The notes beneath the pieces are model-generated. The model worked only from the letters and a program-made list of their open reading frames with translations. It was not told the DNA's origin and ran no database searches. 19,970 bases of DNA from JACPNK01 sp964479745 (GTDB lineage Bacteria; Patescibacteriota; Minisyncoccia; 2-02-FULL-40-12; IGHO2-12-FULL-4), in the NCBI GenBank assembly GCA_964479745.1, contig CAYZNJ010000009.1:1-19970 (forward strand). Direction: 5' to 3'. How positions within the stretch are numbered: the first letter of the stretch is position 1; the number at the start of each line of letters is the position of its first letter. Both the position numbers and the translations under genes were made by a program. Below, piece after piece: positions 1 to 6,681 of the stretch.

Positions 1-45
1 GAAAGAAACGAGCATCCGGAAAAAACAGTGTTTGCCGGATTTAAA
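1..45 (+). repeat. Right end of a recurrent structured intergenic element (third copy, cut by window edge)
   Basis: Positions 9-30 (CGAGCATCCGGAAAAAACAG then TG) match the right ends of the elements at 13603-13629 and 9954-9980. The match then fades into the start of fmt. Only the right end is inside the window, so the partner arm cannot be seen. This copy lies upstream of a plus-strand gene, whereas the two complete copies adjoin the 3' ends of minus-strand genes. Confidence 0.6.
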
Positions 46-55
46 AGTCAAAATT

Positions 56-1042
56 TTGAAACCAAAAGCTAAAATAATTTTCTTTGGCACGTCGGATTTT
101 GCCACACCGGTATTAGAAGCGCTCATCCAAGCCGGCTATGCTGTCGCGGCTGTAGTAACCGCGCCGGACAGCCAGACGACAACACCCGCTAAACAGTTGG
201 CCATATCTCACAATATTGAAGTGCTTCAGCCGGAAAATTTCAAAACCGATCACGCATTGGCTCGCATCGAAGAAGTCTCACGACAAACCGATGTCGGCAT
301 TGTAGTAGATTATGGCAAAATCATTCCTGAACGGTTTTTACGCTTGCCAAAATACGGCTTACTTAATATCCACGGTTCGCTACTGCCTAAATACCGCGGC
401 CCATCCCCTATCCAGTATGCCCTGCTGAACGGCGAAAACGAGACCGGCGTAACAATCTTTGTTTTAGACGAAAAAGTTGACCACGGACCTGTCTTGGGGA
501 TAGAACACGAATCAATTGCACCGGACGACAAATATTATGACTTAAAAATGCGTCTAGTGAAAAAGGGTGCCGATTTATTACTTAAGTTGCTACCGAAATA
601 TCTTAGCGGGGAAACCACCCCTCAACCACAGGATGAATCACAAGTAACATTCACTAAGATAATCACTAGAGAAGACGGTAAAATAGACTGGCATAAAAAC
701 GCTGAACAAATTTACAATCAGTTCCGCGCCTTTCACAAGTGGCCCGGAATTTGGCGTCCTAATGCCGATTTTGACACTTCATTGAAATCTTCCAAGCCCG
801 ACATTGCAAAGCTGTCTCGACAAAAACCCAAGATTTTAAAAATTATTGACTGCCAGATTTATGAAAAAGAACCAATGCCAACAAATACTGTGGTTGGCAA
901 AATTTACCAACAAAACGGCCGTTTGTTTGTGCCTTGCGCAAGAGGCCATCTGGAGTTATTAAAACTCCAGCTTGAAGGAGGAAAAGTTTTAACCGCCAAA
1001 GAATTCATAAACGGCTACGGCAAATTTTTGGAAAAAGCCTAA
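56..1042 (+). CDS. fmt: Methionyl-tRNA formyltransferase
   Basis: Transfers a formyl group from 10-formyl-tetrahydrofolate to Met-tRNA(fMet) in the cytoplasm, for translation initiation. The N-terminal Rossmann-type domain opens with KIIFFGTSDFATPVLEAL. The catalytic Asn/His/Asp of the family are visible in NIHGSLLPKYRGPSPIQ and VDHGPVLG (N104, H106 and D142, counting from the TTG at 56). The last ~100 residues look like the C-terminal OB-fold tRNA-binding domain. Total length is ordinary for Fmt (~328-336 aa). The frame is open from a TTG at 32, but that codon lies inside the repeat at the window edge, so I prefer TTG 56, which starts the protein six codons before IIFFGT. Neither TTG has a clear ribosome binding site, so the start is uncertain. 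The gene implies formylated initiation; def is often adjacent and could lie to the left. Confidence 0.93.
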   Translation: MKPKAKIIFFGTSDFATPVLEALIQAGYAVAAVVTAPDSQTTTPAKQLAISHNIEVLQPENFKTDHALARIEEVSRQTDVGIVVDYGKIIPERFLRLPKYGLLNIHGSLLPKYRGPSPIQYALLNGENETGVTIFVLDEKVDHGPVLGIEHESIAPDDKYYDLKMRLVKKGADLLLKLLPKYLSGETTPQPQDESQVTFTKIITREDGKIDWHKNAEQIYNQFRAFHKWPGIWRPNADFDTSLKSSKPDIAKLSRQKPKILKIIDCQIYEKEPMPTNTVVGKIYQQNGRLFVPCARGHLELLKLQLEGGKVLTAKEFINGYGKFLEKA

Positions 1043-1048
1043 ATTTGT

Positions 1049-1054
1049 TAAAAT
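1049..1054 (+). promoter_or_regulatory. -10-like hexamer placed for a leaderless transcript of the ABC ATPase gene
   Basis: TAAAAT ends exactly 6 nt before the ATG at 1061, which would put the transcription start on or next to the A of the start codon. A weak -35 (TTGGAA, 1028-1033) lies inside the fmt 3' end with a short 15-nt spacer. There is no Shine-Dalgarno sequence before the ATG, which fits a leaderless mRNA. The hexamer alone is weak evidence; it gains weight from three other genes here with the same geometry. Confidence 0.4.
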
Positions 1055-1060
1055 AAAACT

Positions 1061-1771
1061 ATGGATACTGAAAAAATACTTAAGGTTGAAAATCTCTCCG
1101 TTTCATTCGGCGATTTTAATGTTTTTAAAGATGTAAATTTTGAAGTAAATAAAGGCGAAGCCGTCGCCGTTGTCGGCCCGAACGGATCGGGTAAGTCAGT
1201 CTTGTTCAGAGCCATTTTAGGATTTATAGCTTACTCCGGCAAGATTGAGTGGGGAAAAAATATAAAAATCGGCTATGTGCCGCAGAAACTTTTCGTTGAC
1301 GCTCACTTTCCCGTAAGTGTCGGCGATTTTTTCAATTTTAAAACAAAATCAAAGCAAGCGATAATTGAAGCTCTTAACTCGGTAGGTATTGCCGGCAACG
1401 AAGAACATCTGCAACATCATATCCTAAGCAAAAAGCTCGGCGCTTTATCTGGCGGCCAATTCCAAAGGGTTATGATTGCTTGGGCAATTATCAATAAGCC
1501 GGATATTCTGCTTTTTGACGAACCGACTTCAGGCATTGATGTCGGCGGAGAAGAAACTATCTATAACCTCCTCCACAAACTCCAAACCCAAAACAAACTT
1601 TCATTGGTTTTAATTTCACACGACTTAAATATTGTTTATCACTATGCCGACAAGGTTATGTGCTTAAACAAAGAAATGGTTTGTTTCGGCGAACCGCACG
1701 AAGTTCTTGACCCGGCAAGTTTAAGCAAACTATACGGCGGCGAAGCAAAATTTTATCATCATGAACACTAA
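1061..1771 (+). CDS. ABC transporter ATP-binding protein, zinc/manganese (ZnuC/MntB-like) type
   Basis: Cytoplasmic ATPase that powers the membrane permease encoded immediately downstream. All nucleotide-binding motifs are intact in 236 aa: Walker A GPNGSGKS (39-46), Q-loop Q75 in YVPQK, signature LSGGQ (129-133), Walker B ILLFDEP (149-155) and H-loop H187 in ISHD. Length and motif spacing fit the metal-type (ABC-3) ATPases. The C-terminus is His-rich (YHHEH). The ATG of the permease lies inside the last codons (11-nt overlap), indicating translational coupling. The substrate is inferred from the permease family; zinc, manganese and iron cannot be separated from sequence alone. Confidence 0.88.
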   Translation: MDTEKILKVENLSVSFGDFNVFKDVNFEVNKGEAVAVVGPNGSGKSVLFRAILGFIAYSGKIEWGKNIKIGYVPQKLFVDAHFPVSVGDFFNFKTKSKQAIIEALNSVGIAGNEEHLQHHILSKKLGALSGGQFQRVMIAWAIINKPDILLFDEPTSGIDVGGEETIYNLLHKLQTQNKLSLVLISHDLNIVYHYADKVMCLNKEMVCFGEPHEVLDPASLSKLYGGEAKFYHHEH

Positions 1772-2528
1772 TCTCTTTTTTTCTTTGATTGTCGGCGCTT
1801 TTGTCGGACTGGCTTCCGGTTACTTGGGCTCGCTTATGGTTTTAAGAAAAATGTCTTTGGTCGGCGATGCTTTGTCTCATGTCGCCTTGCCCGGTTTGGC
1901 TTTGGGCATTCTTTTTCATTTTAACCCATTTTTAGGAGCTTTTGCCGCCTTGTTTGCAAGCATTATTTTTATTTGGCTGATAGAAAACAAAACCAAGCTT
2001 TCAACCGAAACTTTAGTCGGCATATTTTTTACTTTGAGTTTAGCCATCGGTTTAATAATTACACCGGCGCCCGAACTGCTTGAAGCTCTCTTTGGAGATA
2101 TATCCAAGACTTCCGCGTCCGACGCGGTTATTGCCGTTATTCTTTCTTTGGTGGCTATTATTGTCGTCCGCCGGATTTACAACAAACTGGTGCTTGGTAC
2201 AATATCAGACGATCTGGCAAAATCGGTCGGCATCAAAACAAAAAAAATAGATTTTATTTTTTTGCTGATTGTCGCCCTGATTGTCGCCCTGGGCATCAAG
2301 GTTGTCGGCACTTTACTGATGGGCGCCTTGGTGATTATACCAGCCGCCGCCTCCAAAAACTTCAGCCGCAATCTTTCAACTTACGCTGGCTTCAGCGCCT
2401 TTCTTGGTTTAGTCACTTCTATAATCGGCGTTTATTTTGCGCCGGTTATAAAGTTCGCCCCCGGTCCGGTAGTCGTCCTTGCTGGCGCCGCCATTTTCTT
2501 CATCTCATTGGCTTTTAAAAGAGATTAG
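1761..2528 (+). CDS. ABC transporter permease, zinc/manganese (ABC-3, ZnuB-like) family
   Basis: Integral membrane subunit of a divalent-metal importer, 255 aa. It is strongly hydrophobic with about eight membrane segments. The N-terminal region GLASGYLGSLMVLRKMSLVGDALSHVALPGLALG carries the charge pattern typical of ABC-3 permeases, and the later segment IKVVGTLLMGALVIIPAAASKNFSRN matches the family's conserved G-x-x-L-x-x-A-L-x-I-x-P-A-A region. It overlaps the ATPase gene by 11 nt. No solute-binding lipoprotein (ZnuA/MntC type) is encoded nearby, so the third component must be elsewhere or absent. No hairpin terminator follows. The next gene, murB, appears to have its own promoter. Confidence 0.88.
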   Translation: MNTNLFFSLIVGAFVGLASGYLGSLMVLRKMSLVGDALSHVALPGLALGILFHFNPFLGAFAALFASIIFIWLIENKTKLSTETLVGIFFTLSLAIGLIITPAPELLEALFGDISKTSASDAVIAVILSLVAIIVVRRIYNKLVLGTISDDLAKSVGIKTKKIDFIFLLIVALIVALGIKVVGTLLMGALVIIPAAASKNFSRNLSTYAGFSAFLGLVTSIIGVYFAPVIKFAPGPVVVLAGAAIFFISLAFKRD

Positions 2529-2545
2529 TTTCTAAAGTTTCTATA

Positions 2546-2574
2546 TTGAAAATCTAACTTAGGGGTGGTAACAT
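2546..2574 (+). promoter_or_regulatory. Candidate sigma70 promoter for murB-murA
   Basis: TTGAAA (2546-2551), a 17-nt spacer, then TAACAT (2569-2574). Predicted transcription start is near 2581, giving a leader of about 28 nt that contains the strong murB ribosome binding site. The -35 is good but the -10 matches consensus at only 4 of 6 positions. Confidence 0.4.
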
Positions 2575-2608
2575 CCAGTTATAGTTTTGACTTGAAGGGG
2601 AGTTTCAA

Positions 2609-3583
2609 TTGCTTACCGAAAGACAGAAAGAAGCTCTTTTAAAATTAGCGCCGAATATAAAATTTAACGAGCCATTGAGCCAGCATGCTTACTTCGGAAT
2701 AGGCGGGCCAGCTGAAGCTTTTTTAACCTACCAACATGGTGTTACTTTCGGCATACTTAAAAAGGTTTTAAAGTTCTGTTCTGACGAAAAAATAGAAGTC
2801 ACCGTTCTCGGAGCCGGTTCAAATGTGCTTGTTTCGGACAAAGGTTTGTCCGGTTTGGTTTTGCGCCTGGACGGAAGCGGCACGATGATAACATCTGACT
2901 TTCCTAAAGAAGAACCCGTAACAATTCAGGTCTTGGCGGGCTGTTCAATGCAAAAATTAGTTAAGTTTACCATGAGTATAGGCCTGACCGGATTAGAGCC
3001 TTTTTTGGGCCTGCCGGGAACTGTGGGCGGAGCGGTTTACAACAACGCTCACTTCAAAAGGCACCAGCTCTTTGGTAACTTTGTGACAAAAGTCTGGACC
3101 ATCCCCTTTCCATTGTACAATCTCACAGAAGAGCATTTTTACAGGCAAGAGGACATGAAGTTTGCTTACGACTACTCTGTCTTCCAGTCGTTGCCCAGAA
3201 AAGAAATCATTATTACGGTTGAAGTCGCTTTAAAAAAAGGAAACAAAGTAGAAATTGAGACCCTGGCGGAAAAGTTAATGCAGGAAAGAAAAAACTCTCA
3301 GCCCTTGGATCTTCCCAGCTCCGGCTGTATTTTTAAAAATCCAAATCCTTATACTTCTGCCGGTGAACTGGTTGACACTGCCGGTTTGAAAGGTTTTCGT
3401 ATTGGTGGAGCAGAAGTTTCCGCCAAACACGCCAACTTTATAGTCAACCCCGAAAAGAAAGCCACTGCCGCTGACGTTCTAGCCTTAATTGCCTACGTCA
3501 AAAACGAAGTTAGAAAAAGGCACGGAGTTTTGCTTGAAGAAGAAATTTTCTTTTTAGATAACGAGGAGGGAGTTATAAAATGA
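2609..3583 (+). CDS. murB: UDP-N-acetylenolpyruvoylglucosamine reductase
   Basis: FAD-dependent NADPH reductase that converts the MurA product to UDP-MurNAc, the second committed step of peptidoglycan synthesis, in the cytosol. The FAD-binding part shows TVLGAGSNVLVSDKGLSG and GLEPFLGLPGTVGGAVYNNA, followed by YDYSVFQ. The catalytic proton-donor motif reads SSGCIFKNP, so the usual Ser is Cys240. The C-terminus has EEEIFFLD with the family's Glu. Length (324 aa) is normal. The TTG start is supported by a strong ribosome binding site AAGGGGAG at 2595-2602, 6 nt upstream. The stop overlaps the murA ATG (ATGA, 4 nt), so the two enzymes that act in succession are translationally coupled. Confidence 0.95.
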   Translation: MLTERQKEALLKLAPNIKFNEPLSQHAYFGIGGPAEAFLTYQHGVTFGILKKVLKFCSDEKIEVTVLGAGSNVLVSDKGLSGLVLRLDGSGTMITSDFPKEEPVTIQVLAGCSMQKLVKFTMSIGLTGLEPFLGLPGTVGGAVYNNAHFKRHQLFGNFVTKVWTIPFPLYNLTEEHFYRQEDMKFAYDYSVFQSLPRKEIIITVEVALKKGNKVEIETLAEKLMQERKNSQPLDLPSSGCIFKNPNPYTSAGELVDTAGLKGFRIGGAEVSAKHANFIVNPEKKATAADVLALIAYVKNEVRKRHGVLLEEEIFFLDNEEGVIK

Positions 3584-4953
3584 GCAGTCTGAAAATCAAA
3601 GGAAAAGTAGAACTATCCGGAGAAGTAAACATCAGCGGAAACAAAAACGCCGCTTTGGCTTGCTTAGCGGCTTCTCTTTTACTGCCGACCCCGACGAGAG
3701 AAGAGGTTTTCTCTGACAACCCCAGATTTAAAATGGCCATTCACAACTTGCCAAAGATTAGGGATGTCAATGTTTTTACCGAGATACTTCGGCGTTTAGA
3801 AATGCGCACTGACGGATTCGGCAAAAAAAACAGCGTTTACATCAGAAAAGAAGTTGATCCAAAAAACGGAACGGAAATTAAAATATATCCGGAAGAGGCC
3901 AGAAAGCTTAGAGCTTCGGTTTTGCTTTTAGGCCCATTGCTTCGGCTTTATCAGAAAGTTATACTGCCCCAACCCGGAGGCTGCAAAATCGGTCCTCGGC
4001 CCATTGACACGCACCTTGAAGCTTTTCAAGAACTCGGCTTGCGCATCAAAGAAACAGAAAACGGTTTGTATTCTTTTGAAAGAGACCCAGACAAAGAGGA
4101 TTTGTCGGCTCAAGAAATTTGGTTAAGAGAAACATCGGTTACGGTTACGGAAAATATCTTGCTATTCACCGCCGGAAACAGAAAAAACAGTTTGACCATA
4201 AGAAATGCGGCTTGCGAACCGCATGTTGAAACGCTTTGCCGGCTTTTAAACCTAATGGGCGCAAAAATAAGCGGAATCGGAACCAATGTGCTTTCGGTAG
4301 GTACCGGCAGTGGTTTTAACCACGAAAGGAGAGGCCCTATTGCCATAGAAATGGAGCCAGACTACATAGAAGCGGCGACCTTCGCTGTGGCTGCAGCAGT
4401 TACCAAAAGCGACATAAGCATAAAGAAAGTAGAACCAAACCACTTACCGCTTATTGAAAAATACTTAAGAAAAATGGGAGTTAAAAGCCTCGTTTGCCAG
4501 CAACTCGACGGTCCTTACGAATGGCAAGTTTTCGGTAAAAGCAGTGAACTCAAAATCAGCCACAAATTGAAAGAAGTTAAAGCCGAACCTTGGTATGGCT
4601 TGCCTACCGATGTCTTGCCTCTATTCTTGGTCTTAGCAACTCAATGTGAAGGCGAGTTGGAGCTGATAGACTACATGTACAACGGCCGCCTGATAAACTT
4701 GGCCAATTCTTTAAACAACATGGGCGCAAATATAAAACTCCTCGGCAATCGCAGTTTGCTGGTCAAAGGGCCGACACCGCTTCGCAGTCGAACAGAATTA
4801 AGCCCTGACTTGAGAAATGGCGTCGGCTTAGTTTTGGCCGGGCTTTGCGCTGAAGGCGAAACAGTAATCCAGAATTTTGAAATCGTAGAGAGGGGTTACG
4901 AAAAACTGCCTGAAAAATTGAAATCTATCAATGCAAAAGTAGAAGTTATTTAA
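3580..4953 (+). CDS. murA: UDP-N-acetylglucosamine 1-carboxyvinyltransferase
   Basis: Transfers enolpyruvate from PEP to UDP-GlcNAc, the first committed step of peptidoglycan synthesis. SGNKNAALACLAASLLL near the N-terminus gives the substrate-binding Lys-Asn pair. PGGCKIGPRPIDTH carries the active-site Cys135, the residue that fosfomycin alkylates, so the Cys-to-Asp resistant form is not present here. The C-terminal half has the second EPSP-synthase-like repeat, ending with VIQNFEIVERGYEKLPEKL. At 457 aa it is longer than the usual ~420. Part of the excess is an insertion around residues 36-52 (TREEVFSDNPRFKMAIHN), before the conserved LPKIRDV. It overlaps murB by 4 nt and is followed by a terminator. 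Confidence 0.95.
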   Translation: MSSLKIKGKVELSGEVNISGNKNAALACLAASLLLPTPTREEVFSDNPRFKMAIHNLPKIRDVNVFTEILRRLEMRTDGFGKKNSVYIRKEVDPKNGTEIKIYPEEARKLRASVLLLGPLLRLYQKVILPQPGGCKIGPRPIDTHLEAFQELGLRIKETENGLYSFERDPDKEDLSAQEIWLRETSVTVTENILLFTAGNRKNSLTIRNAACEPHVETLCRLLNLMGAKISGIGTNVLSVGTGSGFNHERRGPIAIEMEPDYIEAATFAVAAAVTKSDISIKKVEPNHLPLIEKYLRKMGVKSLVCQQLDGPYEWQVFGKSSELKISHKLKEVKAEPWYGLPTDVLPLFLVLATQCEGELELIDYMYNGRLINLANSLNNMGANIKLLGNRSLLVKGPTPLRSRTELSPDLRNGVGLVLAGLCAEGETVIQNFEIVERGYEKLPEKLKSINAKVEVI

Positions 4954-4954
4954 A

Positions 4955-4982
4955 AAAACACCCCCTCATTGGGGGTTTTATT
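4955..4982. terminator. Bidirectional intrinsic terminator between murA and the convergent hydrolase gene
   Basis: CCCCC (4961-4965), loop TCATT, GGGGG (4971-4975), with TTTTATT on the plus side and a longer run of T (TGTTTTTTT) on the minus side. It lies between the murA stop (4953) and the minus-strand stop at 4978, so it can serve both transcripts; the T-tract is better on the minus strand. Confidence 0.85.
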
Positions 4983-5562
4983 CTATTGAAACAGAAAATC
5001 CAAATGGCCGTGGCAGAAAACCAGCGACTTCGCTAATCCAATTTTTTTCTTCTTCCTGATTTGGTTGACGGTAGACACAATTCTTGAGCAAAGTTACGTT
5101 TATCCCGTTTTTTAGAGCTCCTCTCGCAGTTTCCAAAACGCAGGCAAAAGTATGACATCCGGCGAGAAAAACTCTGGTTATCCCCTTTGACCTTAAAAAA
5201 CTGATTAGTTCAGAGTTCGTAAAAGCATCATTGTGTTCTTTCAAAAAAACCGGCTCATAATTTTCACCATGCCTGTGTCCTAAAAATCCGGCAAGACGCT
5301 CTCCTTTGGGCAACAAGCGGCAAGCCAAACATTTAGAGTGCTCGTCTTCGGCCAGTTGCGCTGTTTTTTTTGTTTTCTGGCTTTTCTCCGAATAAACCAG
5401 AACCACGAAAATAATCGTCCCACCAACTTGCCGCCAAGTTTTCAGAGTTTCGATTATGTTAAGCGCAACGCTTTTTCTTTCCTCAATCAACATGCCAACT
5501 TTATGTTGCCACATATCACCACGGTCAATATCTATAACCAGCAACGCTTCGTTTGAGTTCAA
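4978..5562 (-). CDS. Isochorismatase-family cysteine hydrolase
   Basis: A 194-aa Rossmann-like cysteine hydrolase of the family that includes isochorismatases, nicotinamidases and N-carbamoyl amidases. The triad is readable: D11 in ALLVIDID, K108 in FLKEHNDAF, and C141 in GCHTFACVLETA, which also holds the family's G-x-x-T-x-x-C-V-x-x-T-A signature. The substrate cannot be assigned. C78 and C81 form an extra C-x-x-C before the lysine, which could be structural or metal-binding. The TTG start is supported by AGAAGG (5569-5574), 6 nt upstream, and by a near-perfect promoter further up. The gene is divergent from efp and convergent with murA. Confidence 0.85.
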   Translation of the reverse strand: MNSNEALLVIDIDRGDMWQHKVGMLIEERKSVALNIIETLKTWRQVGGTIIFVVLVYSEKSQKTKKTAQLAEDEHSKCLACRLLPKGERLAGFLGHRHGENYEPVFLKEHNDAFTNSELISFLRSKGITRVFLAGCHTFACVLETARGALKNGINVTLLKNCVYRQPNQEEEKNWISEVAGFLPRPFGFSVSIE

Positions 5563-5600
5563 CTTTAGCCTTCTTTATAAAAGTTCAAAATACTAACAAG

Positions 5601-5629
5601 ATGATAATAGATTAACAACAGCTTGTCAA
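5601..5629 (-). promoter_or_regulatory. Strong sigma70 promoter for the isochorismatase-like gene
   Basis: On the minus strand, consensus TTGACA (5629-5624), a 17-nt spacer, then TATCAT (5606-5601, 5 of 6). Transcription would start near 5594, giving a leader of about 32 nt containing the AGAAGG ribosome binding site. The -35 overlaps the candidate efp promoter on the other strand. Confidence 0.8.
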
Positions 5630-5650
5630 GTTGAAAAAAATGGTTAAATT
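5623..5650 (+). promoter_or_regulatory. Candidate efp promoter, overlapping the divergent promoter
   Basis: TTGTCA (5623-5628, 5 of 6), a 16-nt spacer, then TAAATT (5645-5650, 4 of 6). Predicted start is near 5657, exactly where the long inverted repeat begins, so the mRNA 5' end would be the hairpin. The -10 match is weak. Confidence 0.4.
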
Positions 5651-5657
5651 GCTACTG

Positions 5658-5738
5658 TTGAAATTAGCGAATATGCCTCTTTTGCAGTTCGTCGGCGACA
5701 AGTCCGACGCCAAAAAGAGGCATATTCGCTAATTTCAA
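5658..5738 (+). repeat. 26-bp perfect inverted repeat directly upstream of efp
   Basis: The left arm 5658-5683 (TTGAAATTAGCG ... CCTCTTTT) is the exact reverse complement of 5713-5738. The 29-nt centre contains a smaller GTCGG/CCGAC stem. The right arm ends 5 nt before the efp ATG at 5744, leaving no room for a ribosome binding site outside the stem. As RNA this would be a very stable 5' hairpin; as DNA it could be a recent inverted duplication or a cruciform site. Confidence 0.9.
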
Positions 5739-5743
5739 ATTTT

Positions 5744-6316
5744 ATGTCAATAGGAATGAATGACTTAAAACCCGGGGTCTTTTTTATTTACGAAGGCCAG
5801 CCTTATGCGGTGCTTGAAACGCACCATCTTAAAATGCAGCAACGCCGGCCGGTGATGCAAACAAAGATGAAAAACATGCTCAACGGTAAGTTGTATGAGA
5901 GAAACTTTCAACAGTCAGATGTTTTTGAAGAAGCCGACATTGAATACCAAAACGTAAAATTTTTATACAACCACAGGGAAGAATATTGGTTTTGCTACGA
6001 GAACGATTCGGGCAAAAGATTTCAGCTAAGCCAAGAGATTATCGGCGACACCGTAAAATTTCTTAAAGCCAACACCGTAGTCAAGGCTCTTTTGTTCAAT
6101 CAAAAAATAATCAACATAGAACTGCCGGTAAAAATGGATTTTAAAGTCATTGAAGCCCCGCCGGCAATCCGCGGCGATACCGCCCAAGGCGGAGTCAAAC
6201 AAGTTAAACTTGAAACCGGCGCCATAATCAATGTTCCCCTCTTCATCAACGAAGGCGATATTGTCAGACTAAACACACAAAACGGAAACTACGTTGAGCG
6301 TGTAGAGAAAAAATAG
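5744..6316 (+). CDS. efp: Translation elongation factor P
   Basis: Binds between the ribosomal P and E sites and relieves stalling at proline runs. The 190-aa, three-domain length is normal. Domain I starts MNDLKPGVFFIYEGQPYAV, and domains II-III end with FKVIEAPPAIRGDTAQGGVKQVKLETGAIINVPLFINEGD, the classic EF-P signature region. The tip of the domain I loop reads LKMQQRRPVM. By alignment, Gln33 occupies the place of the modified Lys34 of E. coli, next to Arg34-Arg35. No modification enzyme (EpmA, EarP, YmfI type) is encoded in the window. There is no Shine-Dalgarno sequence; the upstream region is occupied by a 26-bp inverted repeat. Confidence 0.95.
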   Translation: MSIGMNDLKPGVFFIYEGQPYAVLETHHLKMQQRRPVMQTKMKNMLNGKLYERNFQQSDVFEEADIEYQNVKFLYNHREEYWFCYENDSGKRFQLSQEIIGDTVKFLKANTVVKALLFNQKIINIELPVKMDFKVIEAPPAIRGDTAQGGVKQVKLETGAIINVPLFINEGDIVRLNTQNGNYVERVEKK

Positions 6317-6329
6317 GAGAATATATTTA

Positions 6330-6361
6330 CCCCGTTAAATTGCAAAGCAATTTGTTCGGGG
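6330..6361 (+). other. Hairpin just downstream of efp
   Basis: CCCCG (6330-6334) pairs with CGGGG (6357-6361), and inside it AAATTGC (6337-6343) pairs with GCAATTT (6347-6353) around an AAA loop. It starts 13 nt after the efp stop but has no T-run, so it is a poor intrinsic terminator. It may be an mRNA 3'-end stabiliser or part of the larger structured region that follows. Confidence 0.6.
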
Positions 6362-6398
6362 CGGAGAGGGTTAACAAAGGATAAGTTTTTAGAGTCTC

Positions 6399-6582
6399 GG
6401 TCTAGTCCCTTTCCTTACGAGATGGACCTCGCAGGCAAATAATACTTGATTTTCTCATCTCGTCGACAAAAATTAGGTGACCGGTCGAAACCATCCCTCC
6501 TAATTTTTGTTGCCGACCGAGATTTCTAAAACCTTCGTTTATTTGCACTGCTCGGCCATATTCGACGGAAAGGGGCTAGACC
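6399..6582. repeat. 184-nt imperfect palindrome in the efp downstream region
   Basis: The arms match over about 80 nt each. The outer stem GGTCTAGTCCCTTTCC (6399-6414) pairs with 6567-6582 (one G-T). A middle block GCAAATAA (6433-6440) pairs with TTATTTGC (6538-6545). The inner stem CGACAAAAATTAGG (6464-6477) pairs with CCTAATTTTTGTTG (6499-6512). A further copy of the inner-arm sequence at 6383-6402 can instead pair with 6515-6535, giving a competing fold. No convincing gene lies here. It could be a foldback (MITE-like) element or a structured RNA. The stretch 6317-6681 holds only this, the hairpin before it and the terminator after it. Confidence 0.85.
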
Positions 6583-6619
6583 TTCACCAACTCATTGGCT
6601 ATAACATTTTGTTTTTAAC

Positions 6620-6664
6620 CACAAAAAAGCCCCACACTAGAAAAAGCTGTGGCGCTTTTTTGTG
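6620..6664. terminator. Bidirectional intrinsic terminator between efp region and the convergent hypothetical gene
   Basis: CACAAAAAAGC (6620-6630) pairs with GCTTTTTTGTG (6654-6664), with an inner CCACA/TGTGG stem across one C-C mismatch. The arms carry A- and T-runs, so the hairpin works as a terminator in either direction. It lies 18 nt beyond the minus-strand stop at 6682. Confidence 0.85.
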
Positions 6665-6681
6665 TAGGGTCTGCGACAAGG

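Noticed and set aside
6399..6582. Ordinary Rho-independent terminator for efp
   Set aside because: The arms are about 80 nt long with internal loops and no T-run follows; the proper terminator is the separate hairpin at 6620-6664.
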